Part shown: positions 1 to 12,966 of the stretch, piece after piece
How the letters are laid out: every line of letters starts with the position of its first letter
Numbering within the stretch: the stretch's first letter is position 1
Assembly (NCBI GenBank): GCA_963966185.1
Contig: CAWZYM010000304.1
Span: 348,090 to 412,089 of the forward strand
DNA: 64,000 nucleotides
Origin: Rhabditoides inermis
Lineage: Eukaryota > Nematoda > Chromadorea > Rhabditida > Rhabditidae
Direction: 5' to 3'
The notes under the pieces: generated by a model
Told to the model about the DNA's origin: nothing
The model's input: the letters and a program-made list of their open reading frames with translations, nothing else
Databases searched by the model: none
Position numbers and translations under genes: made by a program

Positions 1-2264
<2,264 letters not shown>

Positions 2265-2660
2265 AGGGGGCGAGGAGAAGCCAGAGTGGTTGTATATTGA
2301 CTATTGTATTATGGTAACATGTCGGGTTAGATTTGAAATCGTAGAGCTATGTTGTTTAGTATCATTCCAGCATATTATGTTGTTAGTGTGAATTAACACC
2401 GCATCTTTCTTGAAGTTCTTCCCAGATTATAGGCGACTTCCTTTCTTTTATGTCATTCTTTCCTCTTTTGTTTCATTCATTCTTTATGTTGTGACTAGTC
2501 AAAAATTGTATCATTAGCAGAGAAATTTATATTTAAATTTTTCCATATCAATGTCTTTATAAGGCACAATCACGGATCGCAGGGCAAGGAATGGACATGA
2601 TGCATGTAGTACAGTATCTACTCTAACAATATGGCTACGCATGTTGGTGAGAGAAGGTAT
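2265..2660. other. Convergent 3' flank between PI3K and dehydratase
   Basis: AT-rich sequence holding the 3' UTRs of two convergent genes. I see no further coding signal in it. Confidence 0.6.
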
Positions 2661-4750
2661 TCAGTGGATTTCGACCTGAAATATCGATTGATTATCGGTT
2701 TGTTTGTTCAATTCACTTACGTCATTGTATTTGCTCTTGAGGAACTCTTCGAGTTCCTTGACGTGCTCCTTGTCCCTCGTCTCCGCCACCACCTTCACTT
2801 TCACCTGAAAAGAGGGAGGCTGAGAGAGTGAGAGAGAGAGAGATGGGTGAGACTGACGGAGAAGACGTCGGTCCTGATCCACGCCCTCTCGTGGAAGATG
2901 TCCTTGATGGATGCTCCCATGTGTGCGATGCGAGTCGTCAACTCGGCGATTCCTGCAAGACGGCTGCTGTTCGCCTGCACAGTGTCTTGTGTTCCCTCAC
3001 CTCCTGGCCTGTCACTGACGATGACCTCCAATCGAATGAGTCGTCCGTCGACCGCCAGTCCCCTCTCGATCGTCCGACCCAGCACAGTCGTGTCGATGTT
3101 TCCTCCCGTCAGGATCGACACAACTCTCAACAGAAAGGCTTAGTTAGTGGAAAGGGGGAGAGAGGCTCCCACTTCTTTCCCCGCAGCTCCGGCAGCTTTC
3201 CGCTGAGAATAGCGGCTAGACCCACAGCACCTCCGCCCTCCACCACTGCCTGAAGAAGGATTACAAAGATGATTTTTTTTACCGTTTTGTTTATGGAATG
3301 GAGTAGTTTTATATATACAACTTATTGACTCGATCATGTGTTGCATAACAGCAATCTGTTGACAAGCGCTACCTTTTCCATCTCGATGAGTCGTAGGATG
3401 GAGAGAGCAATGCTCTCCTCATCCACCGTCACTATCTTGTCCACCAGGCCCATCGCAGACGCCAAAGAGTTGCCGCCCACAGTCGGAACGGCCAGACCTG
3501 CATGTAAGCAAATATTATGTATGACTGCACATAGTTCTGATACCGTCGGCGAGACTGCTTCCACTCTGTGCGGTGACCACTTTCTCGGCTTCCATAGCCT
3601 GTGTGAAAGAAGGGCAGAGCTCTGCCTCAACTGCCTAGAAGGAGGGGAGAGATGAGTGGGATGAGTAGAATGAACAAGTGCTCAAACGTTGTGCAAACCT
3701 TAGTCTTGTAACTTAATTGGAACCTGGAAGACCACTGCATGAAAGAAGGGGGAAGGAGATGAGAAGAATGATAATAACAGAAAGATGCTCACAATGATCT
3801 GTACAGCTGGCTTGAGGGTCTTGACGGCGACGGCGACTCCGGCGATGAGACCGCCCCCACCCACAGGCACGATGATCGCGTCCACGTCGTTCACCTAAAG
3901 GAATCTCTCTCCCCCCTCTCCCTCTCCTCCCTCCCCACCTGCTCCAGAATCTCCAGCCCTACAGTCCCCTGTCCCGCCAGTATATCCGGCGCATCGTATC
4001 CGTTGATGTACTTGAGCTTGTGTTCTGCCGCGTATCGCATCGCGTGGTCCTTCGCCTTCCCGATGTTCTCACCCTGAATATCACATGTGGGGGCGGGACT
4101 TGGAGGGGCGGTACCTTGAGGATGACGGTGGCGCCGTAGCTGCGACAGAGGGAGATCTTCATGAGAGGAGCGACGACGGGCATGACTACGGTGATAGGGA
4201 TGTTGAGGCAGCGACCGTGGTAGCACATGGCAAGGGCGTGGTTGCCTGCAGAGGAAATCAGTCTCTCTCTCCTTCTCTCCCTCTCTCTCTCCCCCCCCTC
4301 TCTCTCTCTCTCTCTCTTCATCTCTCTCACCGGCACTGGCTGCGATAGCTCCCCTCTTCTTCTCCTCATCTGAAAGACGCGAGAGAGCGTAGCGGGCTCC
4401 GCGTTCCTGCAATACACAATACGTGAATGCAGGAACGTTTTACTAGTATTCACCTAAAACAAATTATGTAAGTACAGTAGGAAGTAGGTATTACTGTACA
4501 GTAAGTCACCAGGTATTCAAGTTTATCATTACGACCTTGAAGCTTCCAGTAATGTGCAGGTACTCTTTCTTGAAGAACATATCGATTCCGACTTTCTGAG
4601 AGATCTGAGTGCACTTCTGAAATGAAAGGAATGAAAATGTCAATACTCTCTAATCAATATCTGACCGTGCATGGCGTCTTCTCGATTCCAGATTTGATGT
4701 TGAACGCAGCGGCAGAAATGTCGGAGAAGGTCACCTGGAGAGGGAAAGGT

Positions 4751-4798
<48 letters not shown>

Positions 4799-5044
4799 GG
4801 AGAGAGAGAGAGGGAGAGAGAGAAAATGTGAGAGAGGTACCTTTTTGGGGTTAGCCGGATCACAGTCGGGATCGTTGTATACCTCAGCGTCTGAAAGAGC
4901 ATTTTCCCTCCAAACTTTATTGACCGTTCGCGCTGTTCTCTCTTCAATGAGAGATATCACCTTATCACCACCCTTTGTCTGTGTTTTTGTGCCCGACGGT
5001 GATTCAATCTCTCTCATCCCCTCTTCGTCAAATTTTGATCGCAT
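2661..5044 (-). CDS. PLP-dependent serine/threonine dehydratase with ACT-like tail
   Basis: Fourteen exons (listed from the 3' end): 2661-2675, 2721-2804, 2858-2952, 3001-3125, 3173-3249, 3373-3497, 3544-3634, 3793-3894, 3939-4073, 4115-4245, 4331-4406, 4536-4616, 4666-4734, 4841-5044. They sum to 1410 nt (469 aa) in frame. Fold type II PLP enzyme: the lysine motif GSFKERGA, the asparagine loop SAGNHALAM and the phosphate-binding loop [11 protein letters not shown] are all present. The last ~90 residues ([19 protein letters not shown]...) look like the regulatory ACT-type domain of catabolic threonine deaminase. Expected reaction: deamination of L-threonine or L-serine to 2-oxobutyrate or pyruvate. 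Serine racemase is related but normally lacks this tail, so dehydratase is preferred. The first ~70 residues are poorly conserved and the start ATG at 5044 is the least certain part. Confidence 0.9.
4756..4825. repeat. (GA)n microsatellite in dehydratase intron
   Basis: Nearly pure GA run of about 70 bp in the intron between the first two coding exons (4735-4840). Confidence 0.9.
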
Positions 5045-5228
5045 TAAACGTCTATCACGTGCATTTTATGGTCAAAAGCGCGTGGCTATTCTGTTTATTG
5101 CAACCACATGGGACTATTCTATGACAATGTTCTGTGTAGTTTGGTTCGTTATCTTGAGAAAAATAACATGGGCGGGAACAAGCACTATTTTCGCTATCGC
5201 TCAACAAACATGATACATTTTAGCTTTG

Positions 5229-5521
5229 TTATAAAACGGAGAAACAAATAAAATAAAAAAAACGCAACATACCAACACTGGGCGGGCTGTCGCTGTTCTT
5301 TCCGTTCTGCCCACCATGCTCCTCCGCGAGGTCGGAGTGGAGCTTGCGCACCTGAGAGACACGTCTCTTCCCCCCCCCCCTCTCTCTCTCTCTCTCCTCC
5401 CCCTCACCCTCTTGTTGTACTCCAGCCCATCCTTGATATCGCTAGTGGTCCTCTTCCTCTGACCGATCGCCAGCTTCCTCGCACCGGGAGAGAGAAGAGG
5501 CTTCGTAGCAGTGTGAACCAT
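5229..5521 (-). CDS. Small hypothetical protein, two exons
   Basis: Exon 1 5408-5521 starts at ATG (MVHTATKPLLSPGARK...), a 56-nt GT-AG intron carries a CT run, and exon 2 5229-5351 ends at TAA. This gives 78 aa, hydrophilic and basic, followed by a short hydrophobic end (FFYFICFSVL). I do not recognise a family. Exon 2 also has a good donor (GTATGT) just after PPSVG, so it may instead splice into something downstream. I tried joining it to the dehydratase exon at 4841-5044 and found no in-frame acceptor, but an alternative 5' exon of that gene remains possible. Confidence 0.4.
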
Positions 5522-6345
5522 GCCTAGATTAGTCAATCAATACACATAATGACAAACACAACAATGCATTCGTTGACGGAATGTGATATGCAGAGGGAGT
5601 GATGCGATGATCACGATGGTTTGATCTCGACCGGCCCACGTGGGTGGAATGGCTAATCAAATCAGAATCACCAACCAAATGAAACAGACACCTTCTCTCT
5701 CATTTCACCGAAATAGAAAAGGGCGGCGGAAGAAAGACTGACTGACAGCAGCGTTCGGCCACAAGATATATGATGGAAAAAGTCACGAGATTGATGGTGT
5801 GTACTATCAGTATTTATCAGTGATAGGGATGACGGCTAGTTCCTCCGCGGTTGCATGATTGTTATGAGCAAAATGAACTAATGAGAGAGGAATTTGCTTT
5901 TTCCGGAGATGTGATACAAGCGGTAAACACATTTCGGAGTCGGATACGGCAGTTGAGTGGTTGAGTGGGCGACTCTGCTTGGGCAGTTTGAACCGTCTAT
6001 TATATACTCGTCACGCACAAAGCGATGCAAGAGAGGGTGGGCGATACCCGGTTTATCGCCCAATCAGACGCACTTACTGCGGTCATTTCAGCGAACAAAC
6101 CATGCGGAAATAACAAGAAAGACTCAAGGTTGCAAATGCCATTTTTTTATTTGCGGGAATGGGACGGGAATGTGGGCGGGTGTTGGGTGGGCGGGACTTA
6201 CAGCGGGCAGTTGCTGGTGGATAGATCAGGGCGAGTGAGATATTTGGACATACACAGCGACTGAGGGAGGGTCAGGGGCGAAGGGACTTTCAGCGGGGCG
6301 AGGGAATGGGGAGACGGGGAGAGGGGGGATGGGAAAGGAGGTCCT
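5522..6345. other. Intergenic region without a supported gene
   Basis: Only short open frames with no homology signal or splice support. The right part (6160-6200, 6270-6340) is G-rich with GGGCGGG motifs, and the left part is AT-richer. Confidence 0.5.
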
Positions 6346-6778
6346 CTAGCGGGGCTCCCTGGTAGTAGTGGTAGCCTTGGCGGCGGTGGTTGTCTTCTTC
6401 TTCTTAGCAGAAGCTACTTCCGCCGCCTCAATACATATACTGTGTTTGTGATTCCATGTTCTCTCTATACCTGGGCATCCCTGAGATAGCCGGCGATGTT
6501 GTTCATCTGCTGCTGCATGGTATCCATGTTCTCGTGGATACTTTCGATGCGCGGATCGCGAGACGCTCCCAGCACCTGCAACTTCCCTAATTCTCTCCCT
6601 CCTTCTCTCCTCTCTCCCTCTTTCTCTCTTTCTTCCCACTCACCGCATCTACATGGTTGTCCTTGAGGTTCTTGAGGGATCGGATGACCTGCTTGAATGG
6701 CAGGTCTCCGAGGTCTGCCACTGGCTGCTGGCCAGATTGCCCGCCCGGAACTGGAATGAGATCTCTTTCCCCCTCTCT

Positions 6779-6818
<40 letters not shown>

Positions 6819-6978
6819 CCTCCCCCTCCACCCACAGTCGATGTCCATGCTCTTGAACAGCTGTTTGGTGGTTTTCTCGGCTATCTTCTGCTGGAGCAGA
6901 GCCATCGGGTCCACCTGCATCATCATCTGCGGCTGTTGCACCTGAAAGTGGGGAAGTGAGTGAGATAGAGATAGAGAT

Positions 6979-7019
<41 letters not shown>

Positions 7020-7270
7020 CAGAGAGACAGAGAGACAGAGTGATAAAGAGAGAGAGACGGCCACCGGGTGGTAGGGCATCGGCTGCACTGGCGCGACCAT
7101 CGGCATGGGGGCCGGCGCGGCGTACTGAAACAGTCGTGTCGATAGGAGTCGTACAAGAGTATTCGTACCATCGGCTGGGCCATCATGGGAGCTTGGTAGA
7201 CGGGAGCGGGCTGGGCTAAGGGGATGTTGACGGGAGGGAGATGGTACGGAGCGTACATGGACCTGGGATG

Positions 7271-7319
<49 letters not shown>

Positions 7320-8010
7320 GATGACTTACTTGAATTGAGTGGCCGGTGCCTGGTTGACGACCGGTGCCATCTGTGGAGGCTCGTGCTGGGATGAGACCTG
7401 AAAGAGTTTTCTTCTCTATCTAACCCCCTCCCCCCTCTCCCCTTTCCCTCTCGCCCACCTTCTTCCACCCGTGCGCATCTGTCTTGATGGTGTGTGTTCC
7501 GTTGTGGTGTGTGATCCCGCCCTCATTGTTCTGGTATGCGTATCCCGGCTGGACAGGGTACGGGTACGGACTGAACATTGTACAATCATATGAGTAGCGG
7601 TCAGACTCGACTTTTTCTTTCAAAACACCCTCAGAAAAATCATCAGAAAGTGCATTTTTTGTGTCATAAAGCGTTGTTGATACATAATCGAGTCTGACCA
7701 CGTATATACTCACAGACACCGAGAGTGTTTCTGTTCCCTTCTATTCACTAACTTAACAGGATGGACTGCTTGTTGCGCGTACATTGGCTGATTAGCCATC
7801 ATCACAGACGGCGGCATCTGCCCGTGCACGTTGATGTTCACCTAGAATACCCGATGACGTCGACGTCGCCAGATTACGTCACTCACCTGCGGCGACTTTG
7901 CGGCAACATAGCCGGCGGACGCTGAAAGCGTATACATGATATGGAAATGAGGAAAGGGGCAACATACCAAGGGCCCAGGCGGTGGCGAGAATGCGACTAA
8001 AAGAGACCAT
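6346..8010 (-). CDS. Secreted Pro/Met/Gln-rich protein, orphan
   Basis: Eleven exons (listed from the 3' end): 6346-6426, 6471-6575, 6644-6750, 6836-6941, 7065-7124, 7169-7262, 7330-7397, 7459-7570, 7753-7841, 7887-7921, 7968-8010. They sum to exactly 900 nt (299 aa). The start MVSFSRILATAWALASAG reads as a signal peptide, interrupted by a phase-1 intron as is common for secreted proteins. The middle is low-complexity (MPPSVMMANQPMYAQQ, PAPVYQAPMMAQPM, AAPAPMPMVAPVQPMPYH). Next comes a predicted helical part with LLQQKIAEKTTKQLFKSM and a coiled segment IHENMDTMQQQMNNIAGYL. The end is KKKKTTTAAKATTTTREPR. I recognise no family; an extracellular structural or matrix protein is an inference from composition. 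The Gypsy element lies about 115 bp upstream of the ATG. Confidence 0.72.
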
Positions 8011-8124
8011 GACCGGCCGAGCGAACGAATGAATTCAGGACTAAAGGACTGGTCATATATACGGATACAAAATAGAAGGCGGTATAAATTATATAAAACA
8101 GACGTGGACCAATCATCGACCAAC

Positions 8125-8129
8125 AAAAT
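8125..8129. repeat. Target-site duplication, left copy (AAAAT)
   Basis: AAAAT immediately before the 5' LTR matches AAAAT at 13753-13757 immediately after the 3' LTR. A 5-bp duplication is typical of Ty3/Gypsy integrases. Confidence 0.85.
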
Positions 8130-8344
8130 TGTTGGAGGACGTTTACAACCGCACCCTGTAACCCGCCGCGCCACAATGAGCTAAACCCCTTTTGCATATC
8201 GTAGCATGTCATTTCGGTAATGGGCTTTGGCTGGCCGATACATTAGAATGTCTTGTGGTATCCTTTATAAGCCGGCCGCTGGCCTTCTGCGTCAGATAAA
8301 CGTTTACCGAGCTTGCCTTGGCTTTATTCTTGAGGACCTTAACT
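8130..8344 (+). repeat. 5' LTR of Gypsy element
   Basis: 215 bp, identical to 13538-13752. It starts TGTTGGAGG and ends CCTTAACT. A TATA-like stretch TTTATAAG near 8262 and a TTTATTCTTGAGG region near the end could serve as promoter and RNA-end signals; this is inference. Confidence 0.95.
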
Positions 8345-8361
8345 GGCGATCAGGAATAGTA
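8344..8361 (+). promoter_or_regulatory. Putative tRNA primer-binding site
   Basis: TGGCGATCAGGAATAG begins at the last base of the LTR. The leading TGG is complementary to the CCA end of tRNAs, and the position is right for a minus-strand primer site. I could not identify the tRNA. Confidence 0.55.
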
Positions 8362-8457
8362 GTCGAACGAGTGAGGGATTTCCACCGAGAGTTTGTGAAC
8401 CGGTGTTGATTGTTTACCCGTTTTGAACGGCAGCTCGTGAGCGTGATTCGCCGAGAT

Positions 8458-11400
8458 ATGACGGCAACTGAAGTGCCTCAGGGGTCGGGTAGTGCACCCA
8501 AGGTGGAGCAGCCAGCGACGATGGCAGCCGCTGGTATGAAGGCTCCGGGAGCGTACGTACCGGGTTCCCCGTGGGGACTGTGGAAGATGATTTTTGAGAA
8601 TTATATGGCGTTGAGGGGGATCACTGATCCCAAGGTGAAGAAATGGACCTTGATTCAGGAAGTAGGAGTGGCAAATTGCCAGATGTTGATGGGTCTGTTG
8701 GAAGGAAAGAATTTGGAAAGTGAGGAGGTGACGTATGAAACCTTGATGTCGAAGCTGTCTCGCCAGTTCGATCCGAAGAAGCTGTTGACAGCGGAGAGGT
8801 TTCAGCTATTGTCAATGAAACAGAAGAAGGGACAATCCCTAGCTCAGTTCTTCGCGGCTATCCAGGAGCAGGCCTTGGCCTGCAAGTTGGAGTCGGTGAC
8901 GAACGTGAGGGATATGTTGTGCCAGATGGCATTCATTATGGGAATGGAGTCGGATGATGGCCGAATCCGCTTGCTGGAAAAGGAAGAACAGACAGCAGGC
9001 GAGGCCTTGGAAATGGCTCAGACCTATGAGAGAGTAGGAAACTCTATGGGGAAGATGATGGGAGTGCATCAAAACAAGGCTCCGCAGATGGGATTGTTCT
9101 CGATGGAGCGGCCCAGGTTCGGGAACCAGAGGGGTTTCCGTGGAACGGGAGGCAGTAAGGTCCCCGGTAATGGAGCTAACAACGGATGCAGGACATGTAA
9201 GTCCCACTCACACTCGGATAGGGAGTGTTGGAAGAAAAAGAAGCCCTGTCATGGTTGTGGACAGTTTGGGCACTGGCGAGACCAGTGTCCTAATGCAAGG
9301 AATGGCGGATGGGCAAAAAAGGGCATGGGTCATGTGGAATGTGACTCAGACGAGGAGGAACAGGATGAACCCAATATGGAGTTTTACGCTCTGCGAAAGG
9401 GTGGGGGGATAAGCACCCGGAAGGCAGCAAAAAAGCAGAGAGATAGGGTGGTCCCACCATTGATGGTGAAAGTCCAGTTAAAAGGCCAGGAAGACATGGA
9501 ATTTTTGTGGGATACTGGAGCCGTGATGTCCACAGTAGACAAAATGAGTTGGGAACGGTGGGGAAAACCTACCCTGGAAGAGGTGAACTACCACGCGGTA
9601 GGGTATGGAGGACATAAAGTGAAGATCCTGGGAAGGATGAAAATGCCCGTGATAGTGGAAGGATGGCAAGGCGTGGTCGATCTAAATGTAATAGATACCC
9701 CAGCGAAACCCCTGTTGGGTAGAGACTGGATGGAGCAGATGGGCACGTGGGCCCCGGGAAGCATGATAAGAAGGGAAGTCAATGAAATCCAGATGTCGGT
9801 AACGGAGGAGCAAGAACGATTGATGAAAATCCTCGAGGATAACTGTGAAATCTTCGGAAACGATCTGGGGAAATATAATCTGGGCAAGATTGATCTAAAA
9901 TTGAAGACGGGGGACATTCGCCCTGTGTATCGCAGAGCCCGGACGGTTCCATACGCCGTAACGGAACAAGTAGAGGAAAAACTGAAGGAGCTAGAGAAAG
10001 ACGGAGTGATCACAAAGGTGGATCATGGAGTTTGGGCAACGCCGTTGGTGATAGTGCCTAAAGGGGAAGGAAAAATTCGTATCTGTGGAGATTTCAAGTC
10101 AACTGTAAATCCGGCACTCGATATAAACCAATACCCGTTGCCGAAGCCGGAGGATTTATTCCAGAAATTGAACGGAGGAAAAGTGTTCTCTAAAGTGGAT
10201 TTGAGGGACGCATACAACCAGTTGGAGTTGAGTGAGGAAGCGAAGAAGCTGGTGGTAATTAACACCCATAAAGGGCTCTATGTGTACAACCGACTACCGT
10301 TTGGGATTGCATCGGCCCCGGCCATATTCCAGAAAACCATGGAAGAGGTTTTACAAGGAATAGAGGGGGTGGTTATATACCTAGATGATGTGACAGTCAT
10401 GGGCCGGTCCAAGGAGGAACACTTGGACAGAGTGGAAACAGTGTTGTCGAGATTAAAGCAGGCAGGATTGAGAGTGAAACGCGAGAAATGTGAATTCTTG
10501 AAGAACAAGGTGGAGTTCTTAGGGCATGTCGTCACAGGGGAAGGGATTTTTCCTGATCAGAAGAAAATCGAAGCCATGTGCAAAATGCCGGCGCCAAAAA
10601 CCATGAAGGAGCTAGAGGCGTATACGGGTATGATTCAGTATTACGGGAAATTTCTGAAGAACCTAGCGATGCTGGCGGCCCCCATAAATAAGCTGAAAAG
10701 GAAGGATGAGGTGTGGAAATGGGGAAAAGAACAACAGCAAGCGTTCGATAGTATCCAAAGGCTCTTGACGTCTGCGGATATGTTGACGCACTACGATCCA
10801 CAGAAACCACTGGTATTGGCTACAGACGCATCTGAAGTCGGGATTGGGGCAGTACTGTACCATCGTGTTGGGGCAGTAGAGAAAGTCATTGCATATGCGT
10901 CCAGGTCTCTAACCAAGGAAGAAAGGAATTACGCACAAATAGAGAAAGAGGCGTTGGGAATCATCTATGGAATGGAAAAATTTCAAAAATATGTGTACGG
11001 AAGGAGGTTTCTGCTACTGACAGATCATCAACCATTGGTCCGCATTTTCGGGGATAAATCACAGATCCCAGTAATCGCGGCAAGAAGGTTGCATAGGTGG
11101 ATGCTAAAACTGTCCGAATACTCGTTTGACATCGAGTACAGGAGAACGACGGCGTTTGGAAACGCCGATGGGCTCTCGAGACTGCCAAACCCACTTGAAC
11201 TACCTATGAAGGAGAGAGTAATAGAGGAGTTTGGAGTGTACTCGATAGAGCAGGAAAAGGTGGAAAAAGCGGTGTTAAAGATGGAAGTGTTGAAAACGGC
11301 ATCACAGAAGGATGCTAACATGAAATGGATAACAAATTGGCTAAATCAAGGAAGGGCACCGGACGGTCAAATACCGGGGGGTTTCCGTGATAAGTGGAAC

Positions 11401-12966
11401 GAATTAGCCGTAATTGAAGGAGTGATGTTTTGGGGAAACCGGGTTGTGATCCCTGAAGAACTGAGGAAGTCCGTAATAGAAGGACTCCATGCTACCCATT
11501 ATGGAGCCGAAAGAATGAAGGCATTGGCTCGGAAGAAGATATGGTTTCCGGGAATGGAAGCGTGGATTGAGGAGAGAGTAAAAACTTGCGAGATCTGTGC
11601 GAAGTGGGGGGAAGAACTGCCAAAGGTACCCCTATCCGCATGGGAGGAACCGACTAAAGCCTGGGAACGCATCCACATCGATTTTTGTGGACCAGTTGAG
11701 GGATACATGTGGCTGGTGGTGTATGATGCATTCAGTAAATGGCCGGAAGTCATCAAGATGACACGGATTACCACAGGGAAGACTATTGAAGCACTAGCGG
11801 AGTTGTTCAGCAGATTTGGACTGCCCCAGATGATAGTGTCCGATAATGGTCCCCAGCTGGTGTCCAAGGAGTTCAAAGAGTTCTGTGAGCAGAAGAACAT
11901 AGCCGCGGTAACAACTCCGGCGTATCATCCCAATAGTAACGGGGCTGCTGAACGGTTCGTGAGGACCTTTAAGAAACAAGTGAAGAAGATGGCTGAAGAA
12001 CATCGAGAATGTTTGGAAGAACGGGTACGGAAATTGCTGTTCCAATATAGGATTACCCCGCACCCCGCTACGGGAAAGGCACCATGCGAAGTCCTGATGG
12101 GACGTGAATTGAGGTCGGCTTTGGATTTTGAAAGAGAAAAAGCCCGTGGGGGAATATGGAGGAGCGAATATCTGGCTCAGATGAAGAAAAACCACGACCA
12201 GCATGCCCGAGAGCGAAAGTTCGAAGTAGGGGAAGAAGTTTATGTACGGTGTACACCGTTGGAAGACGGGAACTGGAAACAGGGAGTGATAACAGGCGTA
12301 GAAGGACAACGAGTATTTCGGGTCTACACGACCGAAGGAGAGAAAAGGGTACATCTTGAACAACTGAAGCCATACAAAGGAAGTTGGGAAGATTGGGTGA
12401 TAGAAAAGAAACAACCCGAATCTCCCAACATGGTGCCATCCGAAGTTAGGGATACAAGTGAGGCGAGCTCAACCCGGGTTACCGAGACGGAGAACGGGGA
12501 GAGCAGGAAACGAAAAACCAGCGAGATACCGTTGACACCACAGATTAGGAAATCAGTAAGGGAGGTAAAGCGACCGAGAAGGTTCTTGAATTGGGTAGAA
12601 ATGAGGCCTGATTGGAATAGGAGGCCAGAGAATAATGGCGGCATTGGACTTGCAGTGCAGGCTAATGACCAACTGGGAAATTTGCATGGAAGGACGGGGG
12701 GATGGACCGTACAAAAGACGGCGGAGAGGGGGGGGGGCAGTCCGACACGAATGTCGAGTCGCCGCCCCCAGCCACCTGCGTCGCCTCGCAAGGAGAAGGA
12801 GGGCAACACTCCTCCGAGGACCCCCGGAAGGGATCGGAGCAGCAGCTCCGAGAACAGCCCGGTCAGGCCCCCGTTCCGATCCCGGTCTCGGTCGGTATCT
12901 TCGAGTCGCTCGGGCAGCCCGTCCCTGGCCACGGCCCGCAGCCGCTCGGTGTCGAGTTCCAGGTAG
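8458..12966 (+). CDS. Gag-Pol polyprotein of Ty3/Gypsy element
   Basis: One uninterrupted frame of 1502 aa from the first good ATG (MTATEVPQ...). The frame is open a little further upstream but without an ATG. Domains in order: Gag; two CCHC zinc knuckles (about 243-256 and 263-276, both C-x2-C-x4-H-x4-C); aspartic protease with DTG (about 351); reverse transcriptase with YLDD (about 640); RNase H (TDASEVGIGAVLY, about 788); integrase with HHCC zinc finger and a DDE core (D about 1073, D about 1127, E about 1164); then a GPY/F-like basic module (about 1258-1308). The last ~150 residues are unusual, ending in an Arg/Ser-rich stretch. A single gag-pol ORF without a frameshift is known in some Gypsy lineages. 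All catalytic residues I looked for are intact. Confidence 0.95.
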   Translation: MTATEVPQGSGSAPKVEQPATMAAAGMKAPGAYVPGSPWGLWKMIFENYMALRGITDPKVKKWTLIQEVGVANCQMLMGLLEGKNLESEEVTYETLMSKLSRQFDPKKLLTAERFQLLSMKQKKGQSLAQFFAAIQEQALACKLESVTNVRDMLCQMAFIMGMESDDGRIRLLEKEEQTAGEALEMAQTYERVGNSMGKMMGVHQNKAPQMGLFSMERPRFGNQRGFRGTGGSKVPGNGANNGCRTCKSHSHSDRECWKKKKPCHGCGQFGHWRDQCPNARNGGWAKKGMGHVECDSDEEEQDEPNMEFYALRKGGGISTRKAAKKQRDRVVPPLMVKVQLKGQEDMEFLWDTGAVMSTVDKMSWERWGKPTLEEVNYHAVGYGGHKVKILGRMKMPVIVEGWQGVVDLNVIDTPAKPLLGRDWMEQMGTWAPGSMIRREVNEIQMSVTEEQERLMKILEDNCEIFGNDLGKYNLGKIDLKLKTGDIRPVYRRARTVPYAVTEQVEEKLKELEKDGVITKVDHGVWATPLVIVPKGEGKIRICGDFKSTVNPALDINQYPLPKPEDLFQKLNGGKVFSKVDLRDAYNQLELSEEAKKLVVINTHKGLYVYNRLPFGIASAPAIFQKTMEEVLQGIEGVVIYLDDVTVMGRSKEEHLDRVETVLSRLKQAGLRVKREKCEFLKNKVEFLGHVVTGEGIFPDQKKIEAMCKMPAPKTMKELEAYTGMIQYYGKFLKNLAMLAAPINKLKRKDEVWKWGKEQQQAFDSIQRLLTSADMLTHYDPQKPLVLATDASEVGIGAVLYHRVGAVEKVIAYASRSLTKEERNYAQIEKEALGIIYGMEKFQKYVYGRRFLLLTDHQPLVRIFGDKSQIPVIAARRLHRWMLKLSEYSFDIEYRRTTAFGNADGLSRLPNPLELPMKERVIEEFGVYSIEQEKVEKAVLKMEVLKTASQKDANMKWITNWLNQGRAPDGQIPGGFRDKWNELAVIEGVMFWGNRVVIPEELRKSVIEGLHATHYGAERMKALARKKIWFPGMEAWIEERVKTCEICAKWGEELPKVPLSAWEEPTKAWERIHIDFCGPVEGYMWLVVYDAFSKWPEVIKMTRITTGKTIEALAELFSRFGLPQMIVSDNGPQLVSKEFKEFCEQKNIAAVTTPAYHPNSNGAAERFVRTFKKQVKKMAEEHRECLEERVRKLLFQYRITPHPATGKAPCEVLMGRELRSALDFEREKARGGIWRSEYLAQMKKNHDQHARERKFEVGEEVYVRCTPLEDGNWKQGVITGVEGQRVFRVYTTEGEKRVHLEQLKPYKGSWEDWVIEKKQPESPNMVPSEVRDTSEASSTRVTETENGESRKRKTSEIPLTPQIRKSVREVKRPRRFLNWVEMRPDWNRRPENNGGIGLAVQANDQLGNLHGRTGGWTVQKTAERGGGSPTRMSSRRPQPPASPRKEKEGNTPPRTPGRDRSSSSENSPVRPPFRSRSRSVSSSRSGSPSLATARSRSVSSSR

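Noticed and set aside
3700..3740. Extra tiny exon in the dehydratase
   Set aside because: Joining 3793-3894 directly to 3544-3634 restores the family alignment (QII to [10 protein letters not shown]) in frame, so the segment is intron.
5229..5521. First exons of the dehydratase
   Set aside because: No acceptor near 5044 gives an in-frame join; treated as a separate small gene with low confidence.
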